A model generated the notes under the pieces. The model searched no databases, was not told the DNA's origin, and saw only the letters and a list, made by a program, of their open reading frames with translations. A DNA stretch of 50,593 nt from assembly GCF_001553455.1 (NCBI RefSeq), contig NZ_BBOX01000212.1, positions 1-50,593 of the forward strand. Reading direction: 5' to 3'. Both the position numbers and the translations under genes were made by a program. Positions 34,089-42,865 of this stretch are shown in pieces; position 1 is the stretch's first letter; the number at the start of each line of letters is the position of its first letter. This DNA is from Streptomyces hygroscopicus subsp. hygroscopicus (lineage in GTDB: Bacteria; Actinomycetota; Actinomycetes; Streptomycetales; Streptomycetaceae).

Positions 34089-34987
34089 GCACCGAGGCAC
34101 TGCTGCACGATCTGCGCGGGCAGTTGCGGGACGGCGGCCTGCACGGCTGCCTGCTCGTACGGGACCTCCATACGGGGGACGAACTGGGGATCGACCCGGA
34201 CACCCAGCTGCCCTCCGCCTCCCTGGTCAAGGTCCCGCTCGCGCTGGCGACGGTGGAGCGTATCCGGCGCGGCGACCTCGACGGGGCGACGATGCTCGAT
34301 GTGCTTCCCGGACGGATCACCACACCCGGCCCCACCGGGCTGAGCCGGTTCCGCCACCCCGTCCGGATCGCCATCGACGACCTGCTGTACCTGAGCACCT
34401 GCGTGAGTGACGGAACGGCGGCCGACGCACTGTTCGACCTCACCCCGCCCGCCCAGGTCGCCGACATCCTCCACGACTTCGGGCTGCGTGGCATCACCGT
34501 CCGGCACCGCATGCGCGAACTGAGCGAAACGCCCGTGGAACGCTTCGACGCCGCACAGGTGCACCTCGCCCACGCCCTGGCCATCGACGCCGGGACCAGC
34601 GGACGCGGCCACCGGGTGCCGCAACTGGACACCACCCGCGCCAACACCGGCAGCGCCCGCGCCTGGGTGGAACTGCTCCAGGCCCTGTGGACACCGTCGG
34701 GCATCCACCCCGAAGTGGCGGGGCGGGTACGGGGCCTCATGGCCCACAACGTACTGCGCCACCGACTCGCCCCGGACTTCAGCTCCGACGCCACCACCTG
34801 GTCCTCCAAGACCGGCACCCTGCTCAACCTCCGCCACGAGATCGGCATCGTGGAGCACTCCGACGGTCAGGCGTTCGCCATCGCGGTGCTCACCGAGTCA
34901 CTCGTGCCCGCCGCCAGCCAGCCCGGTGCCGACGCCGTCATGGCACAGGTGGCCCGCGCGCTGCGCGACCACCTCCGGCAGCTCTAG
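34085..34987 (+). CDS. blaB: BlaB-like serine hydrolase-fold regulatory protein
   Basis: 300 residues with a class A beta-lactamase fold but no signal peptide. The motifs are SASLVK (Ser-x-x-Lys), VSDGTAAD (SDG in place of SDN) and SSKTGTLL (KTG). No Glu166-type EPELN loop is seen. BlaB of S. cacaoi has the same SDG/KTG pattern, does not hydrolyse penicillin, and is needed with BlaA for induction. It is therefore probably an intracellular partner that senses a beta-lactam or wall fragment. Coupled to blaA by a four-base overlap. Confidence 0.85.
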   Translation: MSTEALLHDLRGQLRDGGLHGCLLVRDLHTGDELGIDPDTQLPSASLVKVPLALATVERIRRGDLDGATMLDVLPGRITTPGPTGLSRFRHPVRIAIDDLLYLSTCVSDGTAADALFDLTPPAQVADILHDFGLRGITVRHRMRELSETPVERFDAAQVHLAHALAIDAGTSGRGHRVPQLDTTRANTGSARAWVELLQALWTPSGIHPEVAGRVRGLMAHNVLRHRLAPDFSSDATTWSSKTGTLLNLRHEIGIVEHSDGQAFAIAVLTESLVPAASQPGADAVMAQVARALRDHLRQL

Positions 34988-35023
34988 ACCCTTCTGACGG
35001 AGGTGACCAGCCCGGGACGGCCG

Positions 35024-35090
35024 GCCACCGGCCTTGTGCACCGGCCTTGTGCACGGGTCTTGGCCACCGGTTGTGGCCACGGCCTTGGTC
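35024..35090. repeat. Short direct repeats between blaB and dienelactone hydrolase stops
   Basis: GCACCGGCCTTGT-type 13-bp words occur two to four times with drift. The repeats run to the stop codon of the minus-strand gene. Confidence 0.6.
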
Positions 35091-35844
35091 AGAGGGTGCG
35101 GCCGAACAGGTCGAGCAGGGCCCGCCAGTGGCGTTCGGCGGCTTCGGCGTTGTACGCGGCGGTGTCGGCCTGGGTGTAGCCGTGCTGGGCGCCCTCGTAG
35201 ACCTCGGTGCGGTGGCGGACACCGGCCTCGTCGAGGGCCTTCTCCAGCCGCTCGATCTGCTCGGGGGGAAGGGCGTGGTCCTGGTCCGCGTGTCCGAAGT
35301 ACAGCTCGGCGGTGACCTGGCCGGCGACCGTGTGCGGACTGTCCGGCGCCTCCGTGGCCAGATGGCCACCGTGGAAACCGGCCGCCGCGGCGACGCGGCC
35401 GGGGAAGGTGCCGGCGGTCCGCAGGGCCAGCCCGGCGCCCAGGCAGTAGCCGGTGATGCCCACGGGCCGGTCGGTGGCCTGCGGGCAGGAGGCCAGCCAG
35501 TCGAGATAGGCGCCGGCGTCGCGCATCGCCAGTTCGGGAGTGAGCGCGCGGGCCGCCGGGAGGATGTTCTCGAGGATCTCCGGCCGGGCGGCGGGGTCGA
35601 TGAAATCGGGCAGCTCCGCCAAGGGAGCGCGGCCCTGGCGGTAGAACACGTTGGGCACCAGCACGGTGTAACCGGCCCCGGCCAGATGGTCGGCCATCGT
35701 CCGCAGATGGGGCCGGAGCCCGAAGGCGTCCATGTACAGCAGAACGGCCGGGTGGCGGTCGGCGTCGTCGGGGTGGGCCAGGTAGGCATCGGCGATGCCG
35801 TCCTGGGTGGGGATGTCCACGGCTGTTCCGCGTACTGCGGTCAT
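35089..35844 (-). CDS. Dienelactone hydrolase family alpha/beta-hydrolase
   Basis: 251 residues. The nucleophile elbow is GITGYCLGAG with Cys, as in true dienelactone hydrolases, not Ser. The Asp is in FGHADQDHALP and the His in YEGAQHGYTQ. A HPAVLLYMDAFGLRP segment forms the oxyanion region. It is a cytoplasmic esterase-type enzyme; the substrate is unknown and many actinobacterial members have no link to chloroaromatic breakdown. The ATG at 35844 (MTAVRG) follows AAGGA; the frame upstream only reads repeats. Confidence 0.88.
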   Translation of the reverse strand: MTAVRGTAVDIPTQDGIADAYLAHPDDADRHPAVLLYMDAFGLRPHLRTMADHLAGAGYTVLVPNVFYRQGRAPLAELPDFIDPAARPEILENILPAARALTPELAMRDAGAYLDWLASCPQATDRPVGITGYCLGAGLALRTAGTFPGRVAAAAGFHGGHLATEAPDSPHTVAGQVTAELYFGHADQDHALPPEQIERLEKALDEAGVRHRTEVYEGAQHGYTQADTAAYNAEAAERHWRALLDLFGRTL

Positions 35845-35864
35845 GGGGGGGATGTCCTTTCTCA

Positions 35865-36000
35865 TACCGGGCGGCGGTTCTCCGCACCAGGCGTCGGGTT
35901 TGCTGCCCGCCGGGCGTTGGGTTTTTCGGGTACCGGGCGGCGGGTTTGTCGCCCATCGGGCGAGGTGTTTCTCGGGTACCGGGTGGCGGCGGGCAGGAGC
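35865..36000. repeat. Degenerate repeats upstream of dienelactone hydrolase
   Basis: Imperfect units built on TCGGGTACCGGGCGGCGGGTTT recur four to five times. They lie directly 3' of the exonuclease stop codon (36012). Confidence 0.65.
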
Positions 36001-36011
36001 GGGACACGCCG

Positions 36012-36626
36012 CTACAGACAGCCTTCGGGCAGGCGAGCGCCGCCCGCGCATACATGTCTGATCGAAGCGGCGATCGAATAGCAGTCGAAGAGCGCCGAAT
36101 GCTCACTGCCGGCAATCGGTTCGGGCAGGCCGAGCGCTTTCCACAGACGGCCGGAACTGGCCGGTGCGGTGGCCGGTGCGACGGTGTTCAGCCAGGGGCG
36201 GATATTCAGGAAATTGGCGGAGAGGAAGCCGTTCTTGACCTCCTCGCCACGAGCCCGGGCCCACCCCACGTTCTCCCCGAGGACGACCATGTCGTTGCCG
36301 TAGGAGAGCACGGACTGGCCCTGGCAGAAGGCCAGGAAATCACTGAGCGCCTCGGCCGGCGCGACTCCCTCCCGGTCCACGGTTTCCTGGTCGATGCCGG
36401 TGAGCTCGGTGAAGTACGGGGACAGTCGAGGACTGACCACCGGCCGGACCAGCGCCTCGAACTCCTCGACCACACAGTGGGCGTCGGCGGAATGGCCGGC
36501 GCTGATGCGCAACGCGCCGATCTGCACGATTTCCCGCAGCTGCCCCGGCCCCGACCAATCCCGCTCCAGCGCTCCCGGCCATGAAGTGAATTCAAGGTCG
36601 AAGACGACATAGGTCGACAAAGACAA
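36012..36626 (-). CDS. DEDDh 3'-5' exonuclease-domain protein (ERI-1/KapD-like)
   Basis: 204 residues. Exo I is VVFDLEFTSW (Asp-x-Glu), Exo II falls around LSYGNDMVVLGENV (Asp), and Exo III is SEHSALFDCYSIA (His plus Asp), so the DEDDh catalytic set is complete. The LREIVQIGALRI and YFTELTGIDQETVDREG segments are typical of the ERI-1/KapD subfamily. It probably trims RNA or single-stranded DNA ends in the cytoplasm. It is not fused to a polymerase or helicase. No operon partner: the neighbours on both sides look unrelated. Confidence 0.85.
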   Translation of the reverse strand: MSLSTYVVFDLEFTSWPGALERDWSGPGQLREIVQIGALRISAGHSADAHCVVEEFEALVRPVVSPRLSPYFTELTGIDQETVDREGVAPAEALSDFLAFCQGQSVLSYGNDMVVLGENVGWARARGEEVKNGFLSANFLNIRPWLNTVAPATAPASSGRLWKALGLPEPIAGSEHSALFDCYSIAASIRHVCAGGARLPEGCL

Positions 36627-36784
36627 ACGGTCTCTCCTCGTTTCGGTGTGGGGCCGAACGAACCGTACGAGCTCCTGTCCAGGAGACTACTCCTCCCCGA
36701 ATACCGTTCTCACGCGCCTCGGCGTGGGGCCCGCTCGGCCGGGAAGGAGGCTGAGAACGAGGCCGGGAACGAGGGCGGTTCCGT

Positions 36785-36816
36785 GGTGCGGGGCGGCCCG
36801 GTGGCCGCCCCGCACC
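36785..36816 (-). terminator. Terminator of the aldo/keto reductase gene
   Basis: GGTGCGGGGCGGCC (36785-36798) pairs perfectly with 36803-36816 around a CGGT tetraloop, a 14-bp stem shortly after the stop codon at 36845. Confidence 0.85.
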
Positions 36817-36844
36817 GGTGGCTCGTGCGCACGGTGCCGGTGGG

Positions 36845-37726
36845 TCAGGAGAAGGTGTCGGGACCGACGCGGTCGGGGTCGGGCCCGCCGCGCACTCCGG
36901 TGTCGAGCGCGTCGATGGCGGCCACCTCGTGGGGTGTCAGTGAGAAGTCGAAGACACCGATGTTCTCCGCGATGCGGTGTGGTGTGACGGACTTCGGGAT
37001 CGCGCACAGCTCGTGCTCGACATGCCAGCGGAGGATGATCTGGGCCGGGGTCTTGCCGTACGTGTCGGCGAGGCCGGTGATGGCCGGGTTCTGGAGTGGA
37101 TCCCTGACCTCGTCCGGTCTGTCGTCCCAGTAACGGGTCACTCCGCCGATGGGCGACCAGGACTGGGTGACGATGCGGTGGCGGGCGTCGGACGCGCGCA
37201 CCCGCGGCTGGCTGAAGTGCGGATGCAGTTCGACCTGGTTCACCGCGGGCACCACGTCGGTGCGCGCCATGAGATCGGTCAGGTGTTCGGGGCTGTGGTT
37301 GCACACGCCGATGGCGCGCACACGGCCGTCCGCCAGCAGCTTTTCGGCGGCCTTGTACGAGGCCACCGTGGTGTCGAACGCGGACGGGACCGGCCAGTGC
37401 AGCAGATACAGGTCCAGCTGGTCGAGGCCGAGCTTGGTCATGCTGGTGTCGAAGGCGCGGAGGGCGGAGTCGTAGCCGTAGTCGGTCAGCCACAGCTTGG
37501 TGATGACGAAGATGTCCTGGCGGTCGATGCCCGAGCGGGCGATGCCCTCACCGACCTCCTTCTCGTTGCCGTAGGCGGCCGCGGTGTCGATCAGGCGGTA
37601 GCCGTTCTCGATCGCGGTGGTCACCGCGGTGACGGTCTCGTCGGGCGCGCTCTGGTAGACACCGAGGCCCAGAGCGGGCATCCGTACGCCGTTGTTCAGG
37701 GTCAGGAGAGGGGCTGGTCCGTTCAT
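36845..37726 (-). CDS. Aldo/keto reductase
   Basis: 293 residues, NADPH-dependent TIM-barrel reductase. The tetrad is visible: Asp in RLIDTAAAYGNEKEVG, Tyr in the same AYGNE, Lys in VITKLWL, and His in YLLHWPV. The cofactor loop IPKSVTPHRIAENIGVFDF is near the C-terminus. It reduces aldehydes or ketones, possibly 2,5-diketo-gluconate-like compounds, but substrate cannot be set from sequence. ATG at 37726 has AAGGA seven bases upstream; extension upstream is compositionally poor. Confidence 0.92.
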   Translation of the reverse strand: MNGPAPLLTLNNGVRMPALGLGVYQSAPDETVTAVTTAIENGYRLIDTAAAYGNEKEVGEGIARSGIDRQDIFVITKLWLTDYGYDSALRAFDTSMTKLGLDQLDLYLLHWPVPSAFDTTVASYKAAEKLLADGRVRAIGVCNHSPEHLTDLMARTDVVPAVNQVELHPHFSQPRVRASDARHRIVTQSWSPIGGVTRYWDDRPDEVRDPLQNPAITGLADTYGKTPAQIILRWHVEHELCAIPKSVTPHRIAENIGVFDFSLTPHEVAAIDALDTGVRGGPDPDRVGPDTFS

Positions 37727-38071
37727 GCGGGGTCCTTGTGCGGGTCGGAGACCGGCGGGCCCGCCACCGGTGCCGTGACACCGCACCGGAGCGAGTCCGC
37801 TCGTACTGCGACAGGGTTCCCGGTGTCGGGCCGGGCGCTCGCTCCCGACGCCGAACGTCACCACGTTGGCACGGTCACGGTTGGCACGATCACGGGGCCG
37901 TGCCCGGCCCCGCATGCCCCGAAGCCGCCACTCCGGCCCGAAGCCGCTACTCCGGCCCGAAGCGTCGCTTTGATCCCGAAGGCCGTCGCCCCGGTTCCGG
38001 TGGCCGCCGCCGCTCCGCCCCGGCCCCGGGGGACGACCCAGCCCCGGGGGACGACCCGGCAGGGCGGCGGA
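37727..38071. repeat. Gap with several short tandem duplications
   Basis: The 345-bp gap contains no gene. It holds a 15-bp duplication (TTGGCACGGTCACGG-like, about 37866-37895), a 19-bp duplication (GAAGCCGCTACTCCGGCCC, 37921-37958) and an 18-bp duplication (CCCCGGGGGACGACCC core, about 38024-38058). The last lies next to the stop codon of the HTH regulator at 38072. The aldo/keto reductase promoter must be at the left end. Confidence 0.7.
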
Positions 38072-38935
38072 TCATGGTGCCGCGCTGTTCTCGCTGGTCG
38101 TCATGTCCTGGGTGCCGATGACCGAGAGAAGCTCCAGCTGGGCGGCGCCCTCGGTGCCGGGCGGGGCGTTGAACCACAGCAGGCGCTGGCGGCCGTCCTC
38201 GCTGAACAGGGCGTGGCAGTCCAGCTCGATGACGCCCAGCGCGGGATGGACGATGCGCTTGTGGTCGGTCCGCCGGAGGGCGACGTCATGGGTGTCCCAG
38301 AGGGCGGCGAACTCCTCGTTGCGGCGCCGGAGCGCGGTCACCATCCGCTGCACCTCGCTGTCGTTGCCGCGCCGGGCGGCGACGGCCTGGAGGTCGGCGA
38401 CGAAGACCCGGGAGTGGTGGGGGTGGTCCTCGGGCGGGTAGAGCGCACGGGCGTCCGGGTCGGTGAACCACCGGTAGACGAAGCTCGCCGCGGGCCCGCG
38501 CACCGCCTGGGAACGGCCGACCAGCGCGGCGGCCAGCTCGTTCTGGACGAGGGTCTGGTGCAGGTCGGTGATGATCTGGGCGGGGGTGGTGGTGAGCCGG
38601 TCCAGCAGGCCGAGCAGGGCCGGCTGGACCTGCGCGGCCGGGCCGTGCGTCGCCGGGGGCACGGGGCGGTCGGCGAGGTGGAACAGATGGTCGCGTTCGT
38701 CGCCGTTCAGCCGCAGCGCGCGGGCCAGGGCGGTCAGCACCTGGGCCGAGGGCTGGGCGCCGCGTCCGCGTTCCAGCTCGGTGTAGTAGTCCGCGGACAG
38801 TCCGGCCAGCTGGGAGACCTCCTCGCGCCGCAAGCCGGGCACCCGGCGCCGCGGGCCGGTGGGCAGACCGACGTCGGCCGGGCGGATCCGGTCGCGCCGG
38901 GACTTCAGGAACGCGGCGAGTTCGGAATGGTTCAC
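38072..38935 (-). CDS. HTH regulator with MmyB-like ligand-binding domain
   Basis: 287 residues. The N-terminus is an XRE HTH with the RRRVPGLRREEVSQLAGLSA, then DYYTELERGRGAQPSAQVL pattern, diagnostic for MmyB-like regulators. The C-terminal PAS-like domain (about 105-275) includes RWFTDPDARALYPPEDHP and a final VIELDCHALFS. Such proteins bind fatty-acid-like ligands and usually control the divergent gene. GTG at 38935 is the start with the expected N-terminus (MNHSELAAFLKSRRDRI). The divergent neighbour here is a tautomerase gene. Confidence 0.88.
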   Translation of the reverse strand: MNHSELAAFLKSRRDRIRPADVGLPTGPRRRVPGLRREEVSQLAGLSADYYTELERGRGAQPSAQVLTALARALRLNGDERDHLFHLADRPVPPATHGPAAQVQPALLGLLDRLTTTPAQIITDLHQTLVQNELAAALVGRSQAVRGPAASFVYRWFTDPDARALYPPEDHPHHSRVFVADLQAVAARRGNDSEVQRMVTALRRRNEEFAALWDTHDVALRRTDHKRIVHPALGVIELDCHALFSEDGRQRLLWFNAPPGTEGAAQLELLSVIGTQDMTTSENSAAP

Positions 38936-38967
38936 ACCCCCATGGTCCCTGGTACCCGGGGGCTGAG

Positions 38968-38988
38968 CCAGGGGCTGACAACCCCTGG
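38968..38988. promoter_or_regulatory. Palindrome in the regulator-tautomerase gap
   Basis: CCAGGGG (38968-38974) and CCCCTGG (38982-38988) are inverted repeats around CTGACAA, 33 bp upstream of the regulator start. More CCTGG and GGGGACA words follow up to 39050. A possible operator for the MmyB-like regulator. Confidence 0.5.
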
Positions 38989-39198
38989 GTGGGGACAGCC
39001 CTGGTTGCCACGGAAACCCCGGTCCAGGCTGGGGACATCCCCGGGGCACGGCGGTGACGGAGGCCGGAGCCCCGGGGGCCACGAGCTCCGCACGACCGGC
39101 CGCGGTCGCCGGCCGCGGCGGTTTCCTCCGCCGTGGCGGGCCGGACGGCCCGCTCACCGGGGAGCTCCCCGCCACCATGGCTACGAAGGAGAACGACC

Positions 39199-39414
39199 AT
39201 GCCATTCGCGAATTTCAAGGTTCCCGCCGGATCCCTGGACGAGAAGCAGAAGCAGGAGATCGTCACCCGCGCCACCGAGCTGTACGTCGATATCTACGGT
39301 GAGCGCGCCCGGGCCAACACCATGGTCCTGGTCGAGGAGGTCACCGACGGCGGCTGGGGCATCGGCGGCAACGTCCTGACCCTGGCCATGCTCCAGCAGC
39401 CGCCCGGCGACTGA
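39199..39414 (+). CDS. 4-oxalocrotonate tautomerase-family protein
   Basis: 71 residues, one tautomerase unit. The mature N-terminus after Met removal is Pro (MPFANFKVPAG), the catalytic base of the superfamily. The body KQKQEIVTRATELYVDIYGE, then TMVLVEEVTDGGWGIGGNVL, matches the 4-OT fold, which works as a hexamer. AAGGAG precedes the ATG. Physiological substrate unknown; some relatives act on small keto-acids or dehalogenate. It is divergent from the MmyB-like regulator, which probably controls it. Confidence 0.88.
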   Translation: MPFANFKVPAGSLDEKQKQEIVTRATELYVDIYGERARANTMVLVEEVTDGGWGIGGNVLTLAMLQQPPGD

Positions 39415-40203
39415 CCCCGGCCCGCCGCGGGGCCCCGCACTGGCGGGACCCCATACCTGCGGGGGCGTCGGCTACCGGGGTGTCGGCTACTGGGGTGTCG
39501 GCTACCGGGGGCGTCGGCCACCGGGGGTGTCGGCCGCAGGGGTGTCGGCTACCGGGTCGTCGGCCACCAGGGTGTCGGCTACCGGGGGTGTCGGCTACCG
39601 GGGGCGTTGGCCGCCGGGGCGTCGGCCACTCGGGGTGTCGGCTACCGGGGCGTCGGCCACTCGGAGTGTCGGCTGCTCGGGCCGGTGTGCCGTCGGCTGC
39701 CGCTCGAAGGGGACGGCTGCCTCCTCGGCTCCTCGGCTCCTCGGCTCCTCGGCGCCCCGGGCGGCACCGCCGCCCGGGGGCGGTCGTGCCCGCAGGCGCT
39801 CGGCGGGCGACGGCGCCCGTCCCGCGGGTGTCGGGTGTGGAGGGTGACGCGGGTGCGGTCCGCTGACCGACCGTGAGGCCGACCGGACATCGTCCGAGCC
39901 GACGAACCCACCGGCACCCTCGCCTCGCACCGGCACCCTCGCCTCCCACCGGCGAGCGGACCTGCCCGTACACCGCCGGTTACGGTCCTTTCCGCGCAGG
40001 CATCGCGACCGGCTGTCCGGCAATCACCGCACGGCCAGGGCGGTTCGCGGTCCGGACCGGCCGGGCGATGGGCCTGGGCCGTATGCGCTCGCGGCGGCGC
40101 GGGCGCGGAGTGGCGCTCCGCCGCGTGTCCCGCGGCGAGCGCCCGGCCGGACCGGGCCCAGGGGCTGCCGTGGGCCGCTTTCGCACGAGAGACAGCAGGA
40201 CGG
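39415..40203. other. Long convergent gap with arrays, no gene
   Basis: 789 bp between the tautomerase and TetR stop codons. It holds the 15-bp array (39461-39682), a TCCTCGGCTCC microsatellite (about 39720-39755), and a short duplication of CACCGGCACCCTCGCCTC near 39910-39950. The rest is GC-rich without a family-like reading frame. Reading frames through the array are periodic peptides and were rejected. Confidence 0.7.
39461..39682. repeat. 15-bp tandem array (GTCGGCTACCGGGGT-like, ~14 copies)
   Basis: About fourteen units of 15-16 bp, consensus GTCGGCYACCGGGGT, with scattered substitutions. It begins 47 bp after the tautomerase stop codon. Confidence 0.9.
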
Positions 40204-40764
40204 TCACCGCTGTGCCGCCTTCAGCAGCACGCGTGCGGCCTCTCCCGCCCGCCGCGCGGGTTCGGCGCTGCCGGTGATGGCCGCGGTGGTGATGGCCCCT
40301 TCGGCGAGCAGCGCCAAGTGGTCGGCGAGCGAGGCCGGTTTGCCCGCGGCCGCCGTCAGCTCGGCGAGGTACCGGACGAACGCCTCCTTGTGCGCCCGTG
40401 CCGTCTCGGCGACGGCGGAGGAGGTGGCGCCGAGCTCCCCGAAGGAGTTGCTGAAGGCGCAACCGCGGAACTCCGGCTCGCCGAACCACTCGTGGAGCCA
40501 GTCGAAGACCGCCAGGATGCGCTCCTCGGGGGTGTCCCGGGCGTCGGCGTACGCGGCCAGCTTCTGCCGCCACCGGACGTCGCGCCGGCGCAGATACGCC
40601 TGCACCAGGTCCCCTTTGGACGGGAAGAGCCGGTAGAGCCGCTTGAGGGAGACACCCGACGCGGAGCGGATCTCGTCCATGCCCACCGCCTGGATCCCAC
40701 GCCCGTAGAACAGGGCCTCGGCCGCGTCGAGTATCCGCAGCTCCGCCGTCTCGGCACTGATCAT
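40204..40764 (-). CDS. TetR-family repressor
   Basis: 186 residues. HTH: ALFYGRGIQAVGMDEIRSAS, then GVSLKRLYRLFPSKGDLVQA. The C-terminal domain contains FRGCAFSNSFGELG, a TetR_C-type signature with one Cys. ATG at 40764 follows AGGAGG. It is the second gene after the DUF1348 gene, 26 bp apart, so its own level rises when the operon is induced. The paired palindromes at 41337-41389 are its likely operators and lie between this operon and the divergent flavoprotein. Confidence 0.9.
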   Translation of the reverse strand: MISAETAELRILDAAEALFYGRGIQAVGMDEIRSASGVSLKRLYRLFPSKGDLVQAYLRRRDVRWRQKLAAYADARDTPEERILAVFDWLHEWFGEPEFRGCAFSNSFGELGATSSAVAETARAHKEAFVRYLAELTAAAGKPASLADHLALLAEGAITTAAITGSAEPARRAGEAARVLLKAAQR

Positions 40765-40790
40765 CTCGCCGTCCTCCTGGTGCCGGGCGG

Positions 40791-41264
40791 TCAGAGGCCG
40801 AGGTCGCTCAGACCGGGGTGGTCGTCGGGGCGGCGCCCGAGCGGCCAGTGGTACAGCCGCTCCGACTCCTTGATGGGGAGGTCGTTGATGGAGGCGTGGC
40901 GGCGGCTCATCAGCCCGGACTCGTCGAACTCCCAGTTCTCGTTGCCGTAGGAGCGGAACCAGTTGCCGGAGCCGTCGTGGCACTCGTAGGCGAAGCGCAC
41001 GGCGATGCGGTTGCCGTCGAAGGCCCACAGCTCCTTGATGAGCCGGTAGTCCAGCTCTCTCGCCCATTTGCGGGTGAGGAAGGCGATGATCTCGTCACGT
41101 CCGGTGGCGAACTCCGCGCGGTTCCGCCACCGCGAGTCGACGGTGTAGGCCAGGGCGACCTTCTCCGGATCACGGGAGTTCCAGCCGTCCTCCGCCAGAC
41201 GGACCTTCTGGATCGCGGTCTCCCGGGTGAACGGGGGGAGCGGGGGGCGTGGAGCGTCGGTCAC
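40791..41264 (-). CDS. DUF1348 NTF2-like protein
   Basis: 157 residues. The sequence KVRLAEDGWNSRDPEKVALA, then YTVDSRWRNRAEFATGRDEI, and RFAYECHDGSGNWFRSYGNE are the DUF1348 hallmarks; the fold is a SnoaL/NTF2-like cone. No enzymatic function is established for the family. GTG at 41264 has AAGGAG five bases upstream. It is the first gene of a two-gene operon with the TetR repressor and is often the TetR target in actinobacteria. Confidence 0.9.
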   Translation of the reverse strand: MTDAPRPPLPPFTRETAIQKVRLAEDGWNSRDPEKVALAYTVDSRWRNRAEFATGRDEIIAFLTRKWARELDYRLIKELWAFDGNRIAVRFAYECHDGSGNWFRSYGNENWEFDESGLMSRRHASINDLPIKESERLYHWPLGRRPDDHPGLSDLGL

Positions 41265-41308
41265 TGCGTCTCCTTGAGCCGTGCGGGGGAGCGGGGAACG
41301 GGGGTGTG

Positions 41309-41389
41309 GAGAACGGGGTGTGGAGAACGGGGTGTGGAGAACGCGCGTTCTCCTCTTCCGGTGGCAACAGTAGGAGAACGATGGTTCTC
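41309..41389. promoter_or_regulatory. Two TetR operators in the DUF1348/flavoprotein gap
   Basis: Perfect palindromes GAGAACGCGCGTTCTC (41337-41352) and GAGAAC-GATG-GTTCTC (41374-41389), centres 37 bp apart. Two extra GAGAAC half-sites at 41309 and 41323 form a 14-bp direct repeat leading into the first palindrome. The adjacent TetR gene is the obvious binder. Confidence 0.8.
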
Positions 41390-41483
41390 GCGCAAGGCGG
41401 GGGTGGCGTTCACCGGTCCCCGCGGCGGTGGGTACCGTGCGAGCGGGGAAGACCGTGCTCGACGACAAGGCAGGGGACCGGGC

Positions 41484-42863
41484 GTGTTGATCGATGATCT
41501 GCGGCAGGAGCTGCCGGACGGCCGGATGGTCGAGGACCCCGGCGTGGCCGCCGGATTCGTCCACGACGAGGCGGAGTGGGCGCCGTACGGCACGCCCCGC
41601 GTGGTGGTGCGGCCACGCACGGCGGAGGAAGTCCGTTCCGTGGTGCGCGCCTGCGTACGGCACGGTGTTCCGCTGGTCACCCGGGGTGCCGGTACCGGCC
41701 TCTCCGGTGGCGCCAACGCCGTCGAGGGCTGCGTGGTGCTCTCCACCGAGGCCATGAACACCATCCACGAGATCGATCCCGTGGAGCGCCTCGCGGTCGT
41801 CGGACCCGGTGTGGTCAACGACGACCTGCGGGCCGCCTGTGCCGAGCACGGTCTCTGGTACCCGCCGGATCCGGCGAGCGCGCCCTGGTCCACCATCGGC
41901 GGCAACGTGGCGACCAACGCGGGCGGGCTGTGCTGTGTGAAGTACGGCGTCACCCGCGACTACGTGCTCGGCCTGGAAGTGGTCACCGGCACCGGTGAGC
42001 TCGTGCGGCTCGGCCGCAGGACCGCCAAGGGCGTCGCCGGATACGACCTGGCGGGGCTGATGGTCGGCTCCGAAGGCACCCTGGGAGTGATCACCGAGGT
42101 CACGGTGCGGCTGCGGCCCCAGCGTGAGGCGGAGCGCACGGTCGCCGGGTACTTCTCCTCGGTGGTGGCCGCGGGCCGCGCGGTAGCGGCGATCGGGGCC
42201 GCGGGGCTGACCCCGTCCGCGCTGGAACTGATCGACCGCCACTGCCTCGCCGCGGTCGACAAGTGGAAGAACATGGGGCTGTCCGTCGACGCGGACGTGG
42301 TGCTCCTCGGGCGGACGGACGCCCCGGGCCCGGCCGGTGCGCAGGAGGCCGAGCGGATGCTCGCCTGTTTCGAGGAGGCGGGCGCGACCTGGGCCGCGCA
42401 GTCCACCGACCAGGAGGAGGCCGACGCGCTGTTCTCGGCCAGGCGGCTCGCCTATCCGGCGTTGGAGCGGCTGGGCCCGGTGCTCACCGAGGACGTGTGC
42501 GTGCCCAAGGCGGCCGTACCGGAGATGCTGGCGCGGATCGAGCGTGCCGCCACCCGCCATGACACGCTCATCGCCAACATCGCCCACGCCGGTGACGGCA
42601 ACCTCCACCCGCTGCTGATCACCCAGCCCGGCGACACGGCGGCCCGGGAGCGGGCCCAGGCCGCGTTCCACGAGATCATCGCGGACGCGATCGAGCTCGG
42701 CGGCACGGTCACCGGCGAACACGGCGTGGGGCTGCTGAAGCGGGACGGCCTGGAGCAGGAACTCACCCCGGCGGTCCTGGACCTGCACCGGGCCGTCAAG
42801 GCGGCCCTCGACCCGCACGGGATCCTCAACCCGGGCAAGGTCGTCAAGCCCATCACCGGCTGA
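41484..42863 (+). CDS. FAD-binding oxidoreductase, GlcD/D-lactate dehydrogenase type
   Basis: 459 residues. The FAD-binding PCMH fold has RPRTAEEVRSVVRACVRHGV, then PLVTRGAGTGLSGGA and STIGGNVATNAGGLCCVKYG. The C-terminal cap has NIAHAGDGNLHPLLI and TGEHGVGLLKRDGL, the usual His/Glu signature of 2-hydroxyacid dehydrogenases. It oxidises a 2-hydroxyacid such as glycolate or D-lactate, passing electrons to quinone or another acceptor. The GTG at 41484 gives the expected N-terminus. It is divergent from the DUF1348-TetR operon and shares the two operators, so TetR control is possible. Confidence 0.92.
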   Translation: MLIDDLRQELPDGRMVEDPGVAAGFVHDEAEWAPYGTPRVVVRPRTAEEVRSVVRACVRHGVPLVTRGAGTGLSGGANAVEGCVVLSTEAMNTIHEIDPVERLAVVGPGVVNDDLRAACAEHGLWYPPDPASAPWSTIGGNVATNAGGLCCVKYGVTRDYVLGLEVVTGTGELVRLGRRTAKGVAGYDLAGLMVGSEGTLGVITEVTVRLRPQREAERTVAGYFSSVVAAGRAVAAIGAAGLTPSALELIDRHCLAAVDKWKNMGLSVDADVVLLGRTDAPGPAGAQEAERMLACFEEAGATWAAQSTDQEEADALFSARRLAYPALERLGPVLTEDVCVPKAAVPEMLARIERAATRHDTLIANIAHAGDGNLHPLLITQPGDTAARERAQAAFHEIIADAIELGGTVTGEHGVGLLKRDGLEQELTPAVLDLHRAVKAALDPHGILNPGKVVKPITG

Positions 42864-42865
42864 GG

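Noticed and set aside
39480..39866. Frames through the 15-bp array as a repeat protein
   Set aside because: Periodic peptides change with frame, no signal or anchor is present, and neighbouring intergenic arrays give similar artefacts.
40818..41483. Upstream extension of the flavoprotein frame by 222 codons
   Set aside because: It would run antisense through the DUF1348 gene and across the two operators; the GTG at 41484 gives a normal GlcD-like N-terminus.
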